Shown one piece after another: positions 9,986 through 18,976 of a stretch of DNA of 64,000 bases; position 1 is the first letter of the stretch; each line of letters opens with the position of its first letter. Location of the stretch: contig NZ_PGES01000001.1 in the NCBI RefSeq assembly GCF_002797895.1, forward strand, positions 3,720,001-3,784,000, written 5' to 3'. Source of the DNA: Janthinobacterium sp. 67. GTDB lineage: Bacteria; Pseudomonadota; Gammaproteobacteria; Burkholderiales; Burkholderiaceae_D. The position numbers and the translations under genes are program-made. Under the pieces are notes generated by a model that searched no databases, had not been told where the DNA came from, and worked only from the letters and a program-made list of their open reading frames with translations.

Positions 9986-10540
9986 ATGAAAACCACCCAA
10001 CGCATCGTCCTCGCTTCCCTGCTGGGCCTGTCCGTGGCCGCCACCGCCGCCACCCTGCTGAAAGTCGATCCCGCCAAGACCAGCGTGTCGGCCGTGTTCA
10101 AGCAAATGAACGTGCCGGTGGAAGCGAAATTCAAGAAATTCAATATCGCCATCGATTACAACCCGGCCACGCCGGACGCCTCGAAGGCGTCGGTGGAAAT
10201 CGAAACGGCCAGCATCGATATCGGCGACCCCGAGTACAACAAGGAAGTGGCCAAGAAAGAATGGTTCAACTCGGCCCAGTTCCCGAAAGCCACCTTTGTC
10301 TCGAGCAGCATCAAGGCCGCCGGCGCGGGCAAGCTGACGGTGACGGGCAAGCTGAGCATCAAAGGCAAGACCACCGACGTGACCTTCCCCCTGGCGGTCA
10401 GAGCCGACGGCGGCAAATACGCGTTCGACGGCGCCCTGCCGATCAAGCGCCTGACCTACAACATCGGCGAAGGCGAGTGGAAAGACACGAGCATGGTCGC
10501 GGATGAGGTCACCATCAAATTCCACGTTGCCGCTCAATAA
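9986..10540 (+). CDS. YceI-family periplasmic protein (first copy)
   Basis: 184 aa. A signal peptide (MKTTQRIVLASLLGLSVAATA) is followed by the YceI beta-barrel: KVDPAKTSVSAVFKQMNVPV, VEIETASIDIGDPEYNKEVAKKEW, and GKLSIKGKTTDVTFPL. The family forms a lipocalin-like cavity that binds polyisoprenoid quinones. The ATG at 9986 has AGGA upstream and starts the signal peptide; the longer frame overlaps the b561 gene. Probably co-transcribed with b561. Confidence 0.9.
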   Translation: MKTTQRIVLASLLGLSVAATAATLLKVDPAKTSVSAVFKQMNVPVEAKFKKFNIAIDYNPATPDASKASVEIETASIDIGDPEYNKEVAKKEWFNSAQFPKATFVSSSIKAAGAGKLTVTGKLSIKGKTTDVTFPLAVRADGGKYAFDGALPIKRLTYNIGEGEWKDTSMVADEVTIKFHVAAQ

Positions 10541-10542
10541 CA

Positions 10543-10633
10543 CCTGAGAAAACGTCCATGGCCGCGTTGCTCTTGCCTCGTCGTACATTCGCACTGCCTT
10601 CGGCAAGGCGCCTTGCCCTGAACGTTTTTCAGG
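10543..10633. repeat. Palindromic intergenic element A
   Basis: About 90 bp bounded by inverted ends (CCTGAGAAAACGT and AACGTTTTTCAGG, one-base offset) with an inner imperfect hairpin (CTTGCC...GGCAAG). It begins 3 bp after the first YceI stop and separates the two YceI genes. Its style recalls the short palindromic repeats common in Burkholderiales intergenic regions; transcript processing or partial termination are possible roles. Confidence 0.5.
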
Positions 10634-10678
10634 CGTTACCAAAAACAACCCCAAAACCTGTTCAACTATAGGATCTGC

Positions 10679-11254
10679 ATGAAATTTTCGCACTTGATGA
10701 TCGCCGTGCTGGCAGCCGCCGGCGCGGGTTCGGCCATGGCCGCCACCGACACCTACAACCTCGACCCGACGCACACCTTCCCCAGCTTTGAAGCCGATCA
10801 CATGGGCATGTCGGTGTGGCGCGGCAAGTTCAACAAGACCAAGGGGACGGTCACCCTGGACCGCGCCGCCAGGACGGGCAGCCTGGACCTGGTCATCGAT
10901 GCCGATTCGATCGACTTCGGCCTGGACGCCATGAACACGCACGCGAAAAAAGCGGACATGTTCAATGTCGAGAAATTCCCGGCCATCACCTACAAGAGCA
11001 CGTCGCTCAAGTTCAACGGCGAGCAGCTGGTGGAAGTCGATGGCGAACTGACCCTGCTGGGCGTGACCAAGCCCGTCAAGCTGAACGTGAGCAAGTTCAA
11101 GTGCATCATGCACCCGCGCTACAAGCGTGAAGTGTGCGGCGCCGACGCCACGGCCGAATTCAAGCGCAGCGACTTTGGCCTGAACTACGGCATGCCGGCG
11201 TTCTCGCCGGAAGTCAAGCTGGCCATCCAGGTGGAAGCGATCAAGGCCGACTAA
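10679..11254 (+). CDS. YceI-family periplasmic protein (second copy)
   Basis: 191 aa with signal peptide MKFSHLMIAVLAAAGAGSAMA and a YceI domain (YNLDPTHTFPSFEADHMGMS, THAKKADMFNVEKFPAITYK, LTLLGVTKPVKLNV). It has a Cys pair (KCIMHPRYKREVCG) not present in the first copy, which may form a disulfide. Periplasmic, probably isoprenoid-binding. It differs clearly from the upstream paralogue, so this is an old duplication or two recruited paralogues. Confidence 0.92.
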   Translation: MKFSHLMIAVLAAAGAGSAMAATDTYNLDPTHTFPSFEADHMGMSVWRGKFNKTKGTVTLDRAARTGSLDLVIDADSIDFGLDAMNTHAKKADMFNVEKFPAITYKSTSLKFNGEQLVEVDGELTLLGVTKPVKLNVSKFKCIMHPRYKREVCGADATAEFKRSDFGLNYGMPAFSPEVKLAIQVEAIKAD

Positions 11255-11274
11255 ACACGGCCTTGCCGCGCGAC

Positions 11275-11311
11275 AAGCCCGCCTCGCTGCCCGCAGCCAG
11301 GCGGGCTTTTG
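11275..11311 (+). terminator. Terminator after the b561-YceI cluster
   Basis: AAGCCCGCCT pairs with AGGCGGGCTT around a 14-nt loop, followed by a short T-run, 20 bp past the YceI stop. Confidence 0.75.
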
Positions 11312-11420
11312 CATGCGCCATGCGAATCCGCTGGACTTTTCTATCGTGCGGCATCACTATCCATTGGCATGATGTTGTTCTGACATGGCTCAACCACTTA
11401 TCCATCGCGCGGAGGATTAC

Positions 11421-11690
11421 ATGAATTTCATTATCTGGATCGTTATTGGCGGCGTCATCGGCTGGCTGGCCAGCATGGTCATGAAAACGAATGCACAACA
11501 GGGCATCTTCCTCAATATCGTCGTCGGCATCGTCGGCGCCTTCCTGGGTGGCTGGCTGCTGGCGCCCCTGTTCGGCACGGGCACCATCAACAGCGACAAT
11601 TTCAGCCTGGCTTCGCTGCTGGTCTCGTTCCTGGGCGCCGTCATCCTGCTGGGCATCGTGAATCTTTTGCGCCGCGGCAAAATACGCTGA
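11421..11690 (+). CDS. GlsB/YeaQ/YmgE family small membrane protein
   Basis: 89 aa with three hydrophobic helices rich in Gly: MNFIIWIVIGGVIGWLASMV, then IFLNIVVGIVGAFLGGWLLA, then a C-terminal helix. This is the typical length and pattern of the transglycosylase-associated / GlsB family linked to general stress. A perfect GGAGG lies 6 bp before the ATG. Inner membrane; exact role unknown for the family. Monocistronic, with its own terminator. Confidence 0.9.
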   Translation: MNFIIWIVIGGVIGWLASMVMKTNAQQGIFLNIVVGIVGAFLGGWLLAPLFGTGTINSDNFSLASLLVSFLGAVILLGIVNLLRRGKIR

Positions 11691-11716
11691 GCAGACAAAC
11701 AGCAGCACTCGGCAAG

Positions 11717-11748
11717 TGGCCGGGCCGCGCAAGCGCCCGGCCATTTTT
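11717..11748 (+). terminator. Terminator of the GlsB/YeaQ-like gene
   Basis: A 9-bp perfect stem (TGGCCGGGC / GCCCGGCCA) with a 9-nt loop, followed by TTTTT. Confidence 0.9.
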
Positions 11749-11940
11749 CATTGCTGCCAGGATAATTGTATGGACAATACCACAGCCGCCGCACGGAAAA
11801 ATGCGCTCTGGCAGGCCATTCCCGCCCCGACATCATCAAAAATCATGCCATTCAAGCAAGCACATGCGGACATGCCACCCGGAAAATGTGATTGACTAGT
11901 GCGAGTTCGATACGGATACTCTATGTCGCCCGCTGCACAA

Positions 11941-11978
11941 ATCAGCGGGTACTCCGCTGATTCCGACTTCCCTACAAT
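11941..11978 (+). promoter_or_regulatory. Candidate promoter with inverted repeat upstream of the S46 peptidase
   Basis: ATCAGCGG-5 nt-CCGCTGAT is a perfect 8-bp inverted repeat (11941-11961), 12 bp upstream of a TACAAT -10 (11973-11978) that lies 20 bp before the ATG. The repeat would cover the -35 area and may be a regulator site. In the rest of 11749-11940 I see no gene or clear element. Confidence 0.35.
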
Positions 11979-11997
11979 GTAAAAGAACAGAACTCGA

Positions 11998-14151
11998 ATG
12001 AAAAAATCTCTCATCGCGCTCGCCATCCTGAGCAATTTCGCACACGCCGACGAAGGCATGTGGATGCCCCAACAGCTGCCACAAGTAGCCAAGGAACTGA
12101 AAGCGGCCGGCCTGAAACTGGACCCGACCACCCTGACCAAACTGACCGAATTCCCGATGGGCGCCATCGTCAGCCTGGGCGGCTGCTCGGCCTCGTTCGT
12201 CTCGCCGCAAGGCCTGGTTGCCACCAACCACCATTGCGTCTACAACAGCGTGGCGGTCAACTCGACCAAGGAGCGCGATTTGCTGGCCAACGGTTTCCTG
12301 GCCAAGACCTTCGCTGAAGAATTGCCGGCCGCCCCAGGCAGCCGCATCTTCGTCACCTCGGCCGTGACCAACGTCAGCGACAAGATCATCACCGCCGACG
12401 TGGCCAAGCTGCAAGGCAAGGCACGCATCGACGCGATCGAGAAAAACCAGAAAAAACTGGTCGCCGAATGCGAGAAAGAAGCCGGTTTCCGTTGCACCGT
12501 GTCGAGCTACTACGGCGGCCTGGAGTTCTACCTGATCAAGCAGCTGGAAATCCGCGACGTGCGCCTGGTCCACGCGCCTCCAGCGGGCGTGGGCAAATTC
12601 GGCGGCGACACCGACAACTGGATGTGGCCACGCCACACGGGCGACTACGGTTTCTACCGCGCCTACGTCAGCAAAGACGGCAAAGCTGCCGACTTCAGCA
12701 AGGACAACGTGCCATACCAGCCAAAACACGTGCTGAAACTGGCCAAGGATGGCTTGAAGGAAGGCGATTTCGTCATGGCGCTGGGCTACCCTGGCCGCAC
12801 CAACCGTCACCGCCTGCCATCGGAAGTGGCGTTCACGTTTGACTGGAACTACCCGGCCTTCGTGAAAGCGTCGGGCGAAACCCTGGCCATCATCGCGCGC
12901 GAAACCAAGGACAACAAGGATGTTGCCCTGAAATACGCAGGTCAAGTTGCCGGCGTGAACAATTACTACAAGAACCGCCAAGGCATGCTGGACTCGTACG
13001 CGGGCAGCGACTTCCTGGCGCGCAAGACGGCGGAACACGAAGCGCTGAAAACCTGGGTCAACGCCAATCCTGCCCGCAAGGCGGAATTTGCCGGCGACAT
13101 CGAGCAAGTGGAAAAGCTGATCGCCGAGCGCGATGCCGACACCAAGCGCGATTTCTTCCTCAGCTACGCACAGCCACGCCTGCTCAATACGGCACGCAGC
13201 CTGTACCGCCTGGCCAACGAAGGCACCAAGGCCGACACGGAACGCAAGTCCGGCTACCAGTCGCGCGACTTGCCGCGCCTGGAAGCGGGCATCACTTCGG
13301 TCGAACGCACCTACGATGAAAAAGTCGACAAGGCGCTGGTACTGAACAGCCTGACCAAGTACGCCGCGCAACCGGCAGCACAGCGCCGCGCCAGCTTCGA
13401 CGCCGCCATCGGCATCAAGGACGGCATGTCGCCAGCCGACCTGTCCGCCGCCCTGGACAAACTGTATGCAGGCAGCAAGCTGGCCGACAAGGCCGAGCGC
13501 GCGGCATGGCTGAAACGCACGCCAGCCGAATTCCAGGCCAGCAAGGACAGCTTCATCCAGGCAGCCGTCGCCATGTACCCGGATTCGCTGAAAAACGAAG
13601 CGGAAGACGAAGAACTGGCCGGCAAGATCCAGCAAGCCTACGCCAACTACATGAAAGCCAAAATCGCCTTCATGAAGAGCAAGGGCCAAGCCGTCTATCC
13701 TGACGCCAACAGCACCCTGCGCGTCACGTTCGGCAAAGTGGCCGGCCGCGACCATGGCGCCGACGGCACCACCTGGACCGCCTTCACCACCGTCAATGGC
13801 GTCGTTGCCAAAGCCACGGGCCAGGGCGAATTCAATGCACCGGCAAATCAACTGGCCGCGATCAAAGCCAAGGACTTCGGTAAATTCGTCGATCCGAAGC
13901 TGAAAACCGTACCGGTCGACTACCTGGCGACCCTGGACATCACGGGCGGCAACTCCGGTTCGGCTGCCCTGAACTCGAAAGGCGAATTCATCGGCCTGGC
14001 ATTCGACGGCACCCTGGATTCGATCATTTCCGATTGGGACTACAACAAGGCCAATACCCGTTCGATCCAGGTCGACCTGCGCTACATGCTGTGGAACATG
14101 AAACACGTCGACCACGCAGACAACCTGCTGAAAGAAATGGGCGCTGAATAA
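11998..14151 (+). CDS. S46-family dipeptidyl-peptidase, DPP7-like
   Basis: 717 aa with a short signal peptide (MKKSLIALAILSNFAHADEG), so periplasmic. Peptidase S46 motifs: the catalytic His in VATNHHC (residues 75-80), the Asp block DTDNWMWPRHTGDY (near 205), and nucleophile Ser653 in DITGGNSGSA. From family knowledge, the residue 18 positions after the serine sets the S1 pocket: Gly in DPP7, Arg in DPP11. Here it is Gly671 (GLAFDG), so I predict removal of N-terminal dipeptides with hydrophobic or broad P1, not Asp/Glu. It would feed peptide use together with the nearby M14 and S9 peptidases and permeases. Confidence 0.92.
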   Translation: MKKSLIALAILSNFAHADEGMWMPQQLPQVAKELKAAGLKLDPTTLTKLTEFPMGAIVSLGGCSASFVSPQGLVATNHHCVYNSVAVNSTKERDLLANGFLAKTFAEELPAAPGSRIFVTSAVTNVSDKIITADVAKLQGKARIDAIEKNQKKLVAECEKEAGFRCTVSSYYGGLEFYLIKQLEIRDVRLVHAPPAGVGKFGGDTDNWMWPRHTGDYGFYRAYVSKDGKAADFSKDNVPYQPKHVLKLAKDGLKEGDFVMALGYPGRTNRHRLPSEVAFTFDWNYPAFVKASGETLAIIARETKDNKDVALKYAGQVAGVNNYYKNRQGMLDSYAGSDFLARKTAEHEALKTWVNANPARKAEFAGDIEQVEKLIAERDADTKRDFFLSYAQPRLLNTARSLYRLANEGTKADTERKSGYQSRDLPRLEAGITSVERTYDEKVDKALVLNSLTKYAAQPAAQRRASFDAAIGIKDGMSPADLSAALDKLYAGSKLADKAERAAWLKRTPAEFQASKDSFIQAAVAMYPDSLKNEAEDEELAGKIQQAYANYMKAKIAFMKSKGQAVYPDANSTLRVTFGKVAGRDHGADGTTWTAFTTVNGVVAKATGQGEFNAPANQLAAIKAKDFGKFVDPKLKTVPVDYLATLDITGGNSGSAALNSKGEFIGLAFDGTLDSIISDWDYNKANTRSIQVDLRYMLWNMKHVDHADNLLKEMGAE

Positions 14152-14188
14152 CAAGAAGCAATAACCCGGCAACGGGCGCTTTAGCCTG

Positions 14189-14217
14189 AGCCACTCCTGC
14201 GGGAGTGGCTTTTTTTC
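14189..14217. terminator. Terminator shared by convergent genes
   Basis: AGCCACTCC-4 nt-GGAGTGGCT followed by seven T. It ends the S46 peptidase gene and lies 3 bp from the end of the convergent minus-strand gene. Confidence 0.9.
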
Positions 14218-14219
14218 GC

Positions 14220-14801
14220 CTAGCGTTTTACTTTGGTGAAGCGGTAGGGCACGGCTTGCTCCTCGCCAAACACTTGCACCCTGCCACTTCCCAGCGGCAG
14301 CATGACCCGCCGGCCCTCCTGCAGCAGCAAGGCCAGGTCCGCGCCGGGAAAGCGCTGCGCCAGCAGCGGATACGCTTGCCGCGCGATGGGGGCGGCGGGG
14401 ATCACGATGCGGTAGTCGCCATCGCCAAAATCGAGCAGCAACGCGGGCCGCTCATCGGGCCCCGGCAGCGCCGTGATGCGCAGGCGCGCGCTACCCTTGA
14501 CGAGTTCGAAGGCCGACCACAAGGGCAAGGGACGCTGCGCGGCCCCGGTCTGCAGCCGCCACGCCTGGCCCGCCTGCGCCGACGCCAGCACGACGTCGGG
14601 CCGCTCCGCCGATACGGCCCCATCGACGGCCAGCAGCCAGCCCCGGTAGCGTATCAGCGCCCCCTGTGCAGCGGCTGTGACGGACCCGCCCGGCGCCACA
14701 GGCTCCTTTCCTGCGGGCAAACGCAATGGCGCCGCCTGTGCCGCCAGGCAAGCCCACCACAGCAGCACCGCCATCGCCGTCGCAGTCACCGTCTTCGCCA
14801 T
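14220..14801 (-). CDS. Secreted protein of unknown function
   Basis: 193 aa. A clear signal peptide (MAKTVTATAMAVLLWWACLAAQA) is followed by a beta-rich, Cys-poor mature part that ends in basic residues (RFTKVKR). The ATG at 14801 has GGAGG upstream. I recognise no family motif. Lone gene between the two peptidase genes, convergent with S46 and divergent from M14. Confidence 0.7.
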   Translation of the reverse strand: MAKTVTATAMAVLLWWACLAAQAAPLRLPAGKEPVAPGGSVTAAAQGALIRYRGWLLAVDGAVSAERPDVVLASAQAGQAWRLQTGAAQRPLPLWSAFELVKGSARLRITALPGPDERPALLLDFGDGDYRIVIPAAPIARQAYPLLAQRFPGADLALLLQEGRRVMLPLGSGRVQVFGEEQAVPYRFTKVKR

Positions 14802-14951
14802 GCCGCCTCCCCTCGCGCGTGAAACGTATTCATAACACAAGTTCGCCCCGGCTCCTCTGCCGCGCCTCAAGGCGCCAACGCCGGTGCTACAATTGGCGCC
14901 TAGCGGGCGTACTTACCCAGCGCGCCTTCCCCCTCCCAGACTCAGACCGCT

Positions 14952-16640
14952 ATGCCACCAGACTTGCGCACGACCTACGAACTCGGTAACCACAACCAGA
15001 CCACGACCTGGCTGGAATGCATCACCTTCTATCAAGATCTCGCCGCACGCTACCCGCACGTGCTGCATTTCGAACAGATCGGCCTGTCCGACTCGGGCGT
15101 GCCCATCCACGCTGGCGTCGTCAGCGCGGACGGCGTGTTCGACCGCGAACAGATCAAGCGTGAAGGCCGCACCGTCTTCTTCAACAACAACGGCATCCAT
15201 CCGGGCGAACCGGAAGGCATCGACGCCTGCATGGCCATCGTGCGCGACCTCTGCACGCAGCCGGAACGCCTGGCGGCGCTGGGCAGCACCGTGCTGCTGT
15301 TCATTCCGATCTACAACGTCGATGGCAGCCTGAACCGCGCCAACACGTCGCGCGTGAACCAGGATGGCCCGGAGCAATTCGGCTTCCGCGGCAATAGCCG
15401 CCACCTGGACTTGAACCGCGACTTCATCAAGTGCGACAGCCTCAACGCGCAAGTGTTCAACCGCCTGCTGGCCAGCTGGGACCCGGACGTGATGGTCGAC
15501 ACGCACACGTCGAACGGCGCCGACTACCCGTACACGATGACCCTGATCCACACGCAGACGGACAAGCTGGGCAATGGCCTCGGTCCCTTCCTGCAAGACA
15601 CCATGCTGCCGCACATCTTTGCGCAGATGGAAAGCGCCGGCTGGCCCACCTGCCCGTACGTCAATCCCGTCAAGGACAGCCCCGACCACGGCATCGCCGA
15701 GTTCCTCGAAGTACCGCGTTTCTCGACCGGTTTTGCGGCCTTGCACCACGTCATCGGTTTCATGCCGGAAACGCACATGCTGAAACCGTTTGCCGACCGC
15801 TACGCTTCCATGCGCGCCCTGCTCGACATCACCATGGCCTTCACGGTGCAACACGGCGAACAGATCAAGCAACTGCGCGCGCAAGCCAAGGCGGCGGGCC
15901 GCACGCAAGCCCAGTGGCCCATCCACTGGGCCATGAACGAAGAGCAGCCGTCGACCTTTCCCTTCAAGGGCTATGCGGCAACATACACGCCGAGTCTCCT
16001 GGGCGACTACCAGCGCCTGTCGTATGACCGCTCGCAGCCATGGGAACGCGATATCGCCTACTACAACCGCTTCGATGCGGACGTCACCGTGGCCGCGCCG
16101 AAAGCCTATGTCGTGCCCCAAGCGTGGCGCGAAGTCATCGAGCGCCTGCGCTGGAATGGCGTCGAAATGAGCCGCATCACCGCCGAACAGACGGTAACGG
16201 CGCGCTACTACCACATCACCAACGTCGGCACGCGCGCCACGGCCTACGAAGGCCACATGTTCCACGACACGGTGGAACTGGAAGCGCGCACGGGCCAGTT
16301 CACCGTGCAGGCGGGCGATTACGTCGTGTCCCTGGAGCAGGACAACGCGCGCTATGCCGTGGAAACCCTGGAACCCGAAGCGCACGACAGCTTTTTCCGC
16401 TGGGGCTTCTTCAACAGCGTGCTGGAAAAGAAAGAAGCGTTTTCCGATTACGTGTTCGAAGACATGGCGTCCGAATTGCTGCGCGACGAGCCGGCGCTGG
16501 CGGCCAAGTTTGCCGAATGGAAAGCGGCCAACCCGGCCTTGCTGAGCAATCAGGAAGCCGTGCTCGATTTCATTTTTGCGCACTGCCAGCGCTTTGCCGA
16601 GCCGGAATGGCGGCGTTACCCTGTGATCGCCCTGATGTAA
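14952..16640 (+). CDS. M14-family zinc carboxypeptidase-like metallopeptidase
   Basis: 562 aa with no signal peptide, so cytosolic. Zinc ligands fit the M14 pattern: His83 and Glu86 in GIHPGEPEG and His185 in MVDTHTSNG; the NSRHLDLNRDF block supplies the Asn-Arg substrate-carboxylate residues. Hydrolyses C-terminal or gamma-linked residues in the family; substrate unknown. The region after about residue 330 is an extra beta-rich domain beyond the catalytic fold. Monocistronic by spacing. Confidence 0.87.
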   Translation: MPPDLRTTYELGNHNQTTTWLECITFYQDLAARYPHVLHFEQIGLSDSGVPIHAGVVSADGVFDREQIKREGRTVFFNNNGIHPGEPEGIDACMAIVRDLCTQPERLAALGSTVLLFIPIYNVDGSLNRANTSRVNQDGPEQFGFRGNSRHLDLNRDFIKCDSLNAQVFNRLLASWDPDVMVDTHTSNGADYPYTMTLIHTQTDKLGNGLGPFLQDTMLPHIFAQMESAGWPTCPYVNPVKDSPDHGIAEFLEVPRFSTGFAALHHVIGFMPETHMLKPFADRYASMRALLDITMAFTVQHGEQIKQLRAQAKAAGRTQAQWPIHWAMNEEQPSTFPFKGYAATYTPSLLGDYQRLSYDRSQPWERDIAYYNRFDADVTVAAPKAYVVPQAWREVIERLRWNGVEMSRITAEQTVTARYYHITNVGTRATAYEGHMFHDTVELEARTGQFTVQAGDYVVSLEQDNARYAVETLEPEAHDSFFRWGFFNSVLEKKEAFSDYVFEDMASELLRDEPALAAKFAEWKAANPALLSNQEAVLDFIFAHCQRFAEPEWRRYPVIALM

Positions 16641-16730
16641 CTCGGGGCTGTAGCGAATGCAACATCCTGGCGCCGCATCGGAGACCCCGGTGCGGCGCCT
16701 CTTTCTGTGCCCTGCCCACAAGGTAATCCC

Positions 16731-18881
16731 ATGCACTACGCACTGAACCTGCGCACCTTTATTTACAGCCATTATTTTTACCTGGGCTTGCGCGTGGCCA
16801 TCGGCCTGGTCGGCCTGACCTTGCTGACCCTGGAAATCAGCGACAGCACCACCGCCATGACGGTGTGCATCGGCGCCCTGTGCACGACCCTGATGGACAT
16901 GCCCAGCCCGCTGCGCCACAAGTTCAACGAAATGCTCGCTTCCGTGCTGCTGTGCAGCGCCGTGACCTTATTGATCAGCCTATGCGGCCCCGTGCAGTGG
17001 CTGTTGATGACGGTGCTCGTGCTCGTCAGTTTTCTCGCCAGCATGATGGTGGTGTACGGCAAGAAATCCATGCCCTTGCAACTGGCCGCCCTGTTCATCA
17101 TGACCATGTCGATGGAGCATCAGATGACGTGGCAACAATCATTCCACCACGCGGGCCTGTTCATGCTGGGCGGCCTGATCTATCTGGCCTACGCCATGGC
17201 CATCGCCTGGGTCTTGCGCCACCGCATCAAGCAGCAAGTGCTGGCCGAAGCCCTGTTCGAACTGGCCGCCTACATCGACATCAAGGCCGATTTCTACGAC
17301 ACGCGCTTCAATCTGACGGAACAGTTCAACAAGCTGGTGCGCCATCAAAGCATCCTGGCCGACCGCCAGCAGGCGTCGCGCGATTTGATTTTGCGCAGCC
17401 ACAAGAACAGCAAGGACGCCATCGTCGTGCAAGTGCACGTGTGCATGCTCGATCTGTATGAACTGATCCTTTCCACGCACACGGATTACGCGCTGCTGCG
17501 CCAGCACCTGGCCGACTCCGACGTCTTGAAATCCCTGCACGACCTGGCCTACAAGGCGGCGCGCGACATCGAATCCGTCGCCTACGCCGTCACGCGCAAG
17601 CGCGCCTCGTATGCGCAGATCAGCTACGACAAGGAATGGGCCGACATCGAGGCGGAGATCGTCCGTCTGCAAGCCAAGGGCGACAGCGCGCAAGAAGCGC
17701 TGGCGACCCTGCGCGCGCAACGCAACAAGATACGCGCCATTCTGAAAATGATCGCGGAGCTGCATCTGGCCAGCCAGAAAGTGTATGACAACGTCCCGTT
17801 CTGGAGCGGCGCGGACATGGCGCCATTCCTGTCGCAGCAGAAATATGAACTGAAGACCCTGCTGGCCAACCTGCGCCTGGATTCGCCCGTGTTCCGCTTC
17901 GCCCTGCGCGTGTCGATGGCCATTTCCGTCGGATTGCTGATCGGCCACTGGCTACCGTATGCGGCGCACAGCTACTGGATCGTGCTCACCATCGTCATCA
18001 TCCTGCGCCCTACCTTCAGCATGACGCGCCAGCGCCGCGCCGACCGCATCATCGGCACCATCATCGGCTGCGTGATCACGGCCATCGTCATCCGCTTCGT
18101 GCACAGCAATATCGTGCTGATGGCCATTTTATTCCTCTCCATCGTGGCCACGCCCACCTTCATCTATTTGCGCTACCGCTACACGGCCATTGCCGTGAGC
18201 CTGATGATCTTGCTGCAAATGCACCTGGTGGCGCCCAGCAACCCGAACCTCGTCAGCGAACGCCTGATCGATACCCTGATCGGCGCGGCGGTGGCCACCG
18301 TATTCAGCTTCGTGCTGGCCAACTGGGAATACCAGAGCCTGCCGCGCCTCGTGCGCCAGGTGCTGAATGTGAACCTGTCATACATGCAGGCCAGCTTCGC
18401 GCTGCTGCAGGGAAAATGTTTCGATGATTTCGCCTACCGTATCGAGCGCAAGCGATTGATGGACAGCCTGGCCGCGCTCAGCTCGGCACTCGTGCGCATG
18501 CTCGATGAACCGGCCAGCAAGCAGCGGGCAGTGGAAGACATCAACCTGTTCATCGTGCAAAATTACTTGCTGGTGGCCCACGTGGCGGCGCTGCGCTCCA
18601 TCCTGGGGCGCCACGCGAGCCAGTTGCCCGTCACGCCCGTCAACGCCCTGCTTGGCCATAGCCATACGCAAGTGTGTCTGACCCTGTCGCGCGCGCTGGA
18701 CCAGCTCGACAACAAGGCCGCCATCAGCGCCCCGCTGACGGCTCCTGCCGCCCCGCCCGTGAGCGAAGTGGACTGGTCGGGCTGGCCGCTGGTCAAAAGA
18801 CGCATTCGCCTGTTGCAGGCCGATGCCGACAAGATCGTGGTGCATAGCGCGGCGATCGTGCATATCGTGGCCCCCAGATAA
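16731..18881 (+). CDS. FUSC-family inner-membrane protein (YccS/AaeB-like)
   Basis: 716 aa in the two-half layout of FUSC proteins: an N-terminal cluster of membrane helices (residues about 20-165), a large soluble helical part with coiled-coil character (about 170-380), a second helix cluster (about 390-520, including SYWIVLTIVIILRPTFSMTRQR, the FUSC core motif), and a cytosolic tail. Family members include aromatic-acid efflux components; the substrate is unknown and there is no adjacent membrane-fusion protein gene. The ATG at 16731 has AAGG upstream. Confidence 0.85.
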   Translation: MHYALNLRTFIYSHYFYLGLRVAIGLVGLTLLTLEISDSTTAMTVCIGALCTTLMDMPSPLRHKFNEMLASVLLCSAVTLLISLCGPVQWLLMTVLVLVSFLASMMVVYGKKSMPLQLAALFIMTMSMEHQMTWQQSFHHAGLFMLGGLIYLAYAMAIAWVLRHRIKQQVLAEALFELAAYIDIKADFYDTRFNLTEQFNKLVRHQSILADRQQASRDLILRSHKNSKDAIVVQVHVCMLDLYELILSTHTDYALLRQHLADSDVLKSLHDLAYKAARDIESVAYAVTRKRASYAQISYDKEWADIEAEIVRLQAKGDSAQEALATLRAQRNKIRAILKMIAELHLASQKVYDNVPFWSGADMAPFLSQQKYELKTLLANLRLDSPVFRFALRVSMAISVGLLIGHWLPYAAHSYWIVLTIVIILRPTFSMTRQRRADRIIGTIIGCVITAIVIRFVHSNIVLMAILFLSIVATPTFIYLRYRYTAIAVSLMILLQMHLVAPSNPNLVSERLIDTLIGAAVATVFSFVLANWEYQSLPRLVRQVLNVNLSYMQASFALLQGKCFDDFAYRIERKRLMDSLAALSSALVRMLDEPASKQRAVEDINLFIVQNYLLVAHVAALRSILGRHASQLPVTPVNALLGHSHTQVCLTLSRALDQLDNKAAISAPLTAPAAPPVSEVDWSGWPLVKRRIRLLQADADKIVVHSAAIVHIVAPR

Positions 18882-18976
18882 TTTTTTGGGGACGCCCTGG
18901 CGCAAGTGGTGTCATCAGGAGGTCATCTGGCCTCTCTATGCTGCCATGGTTTTTCCACTTCCAGCCAAGGTCATCC

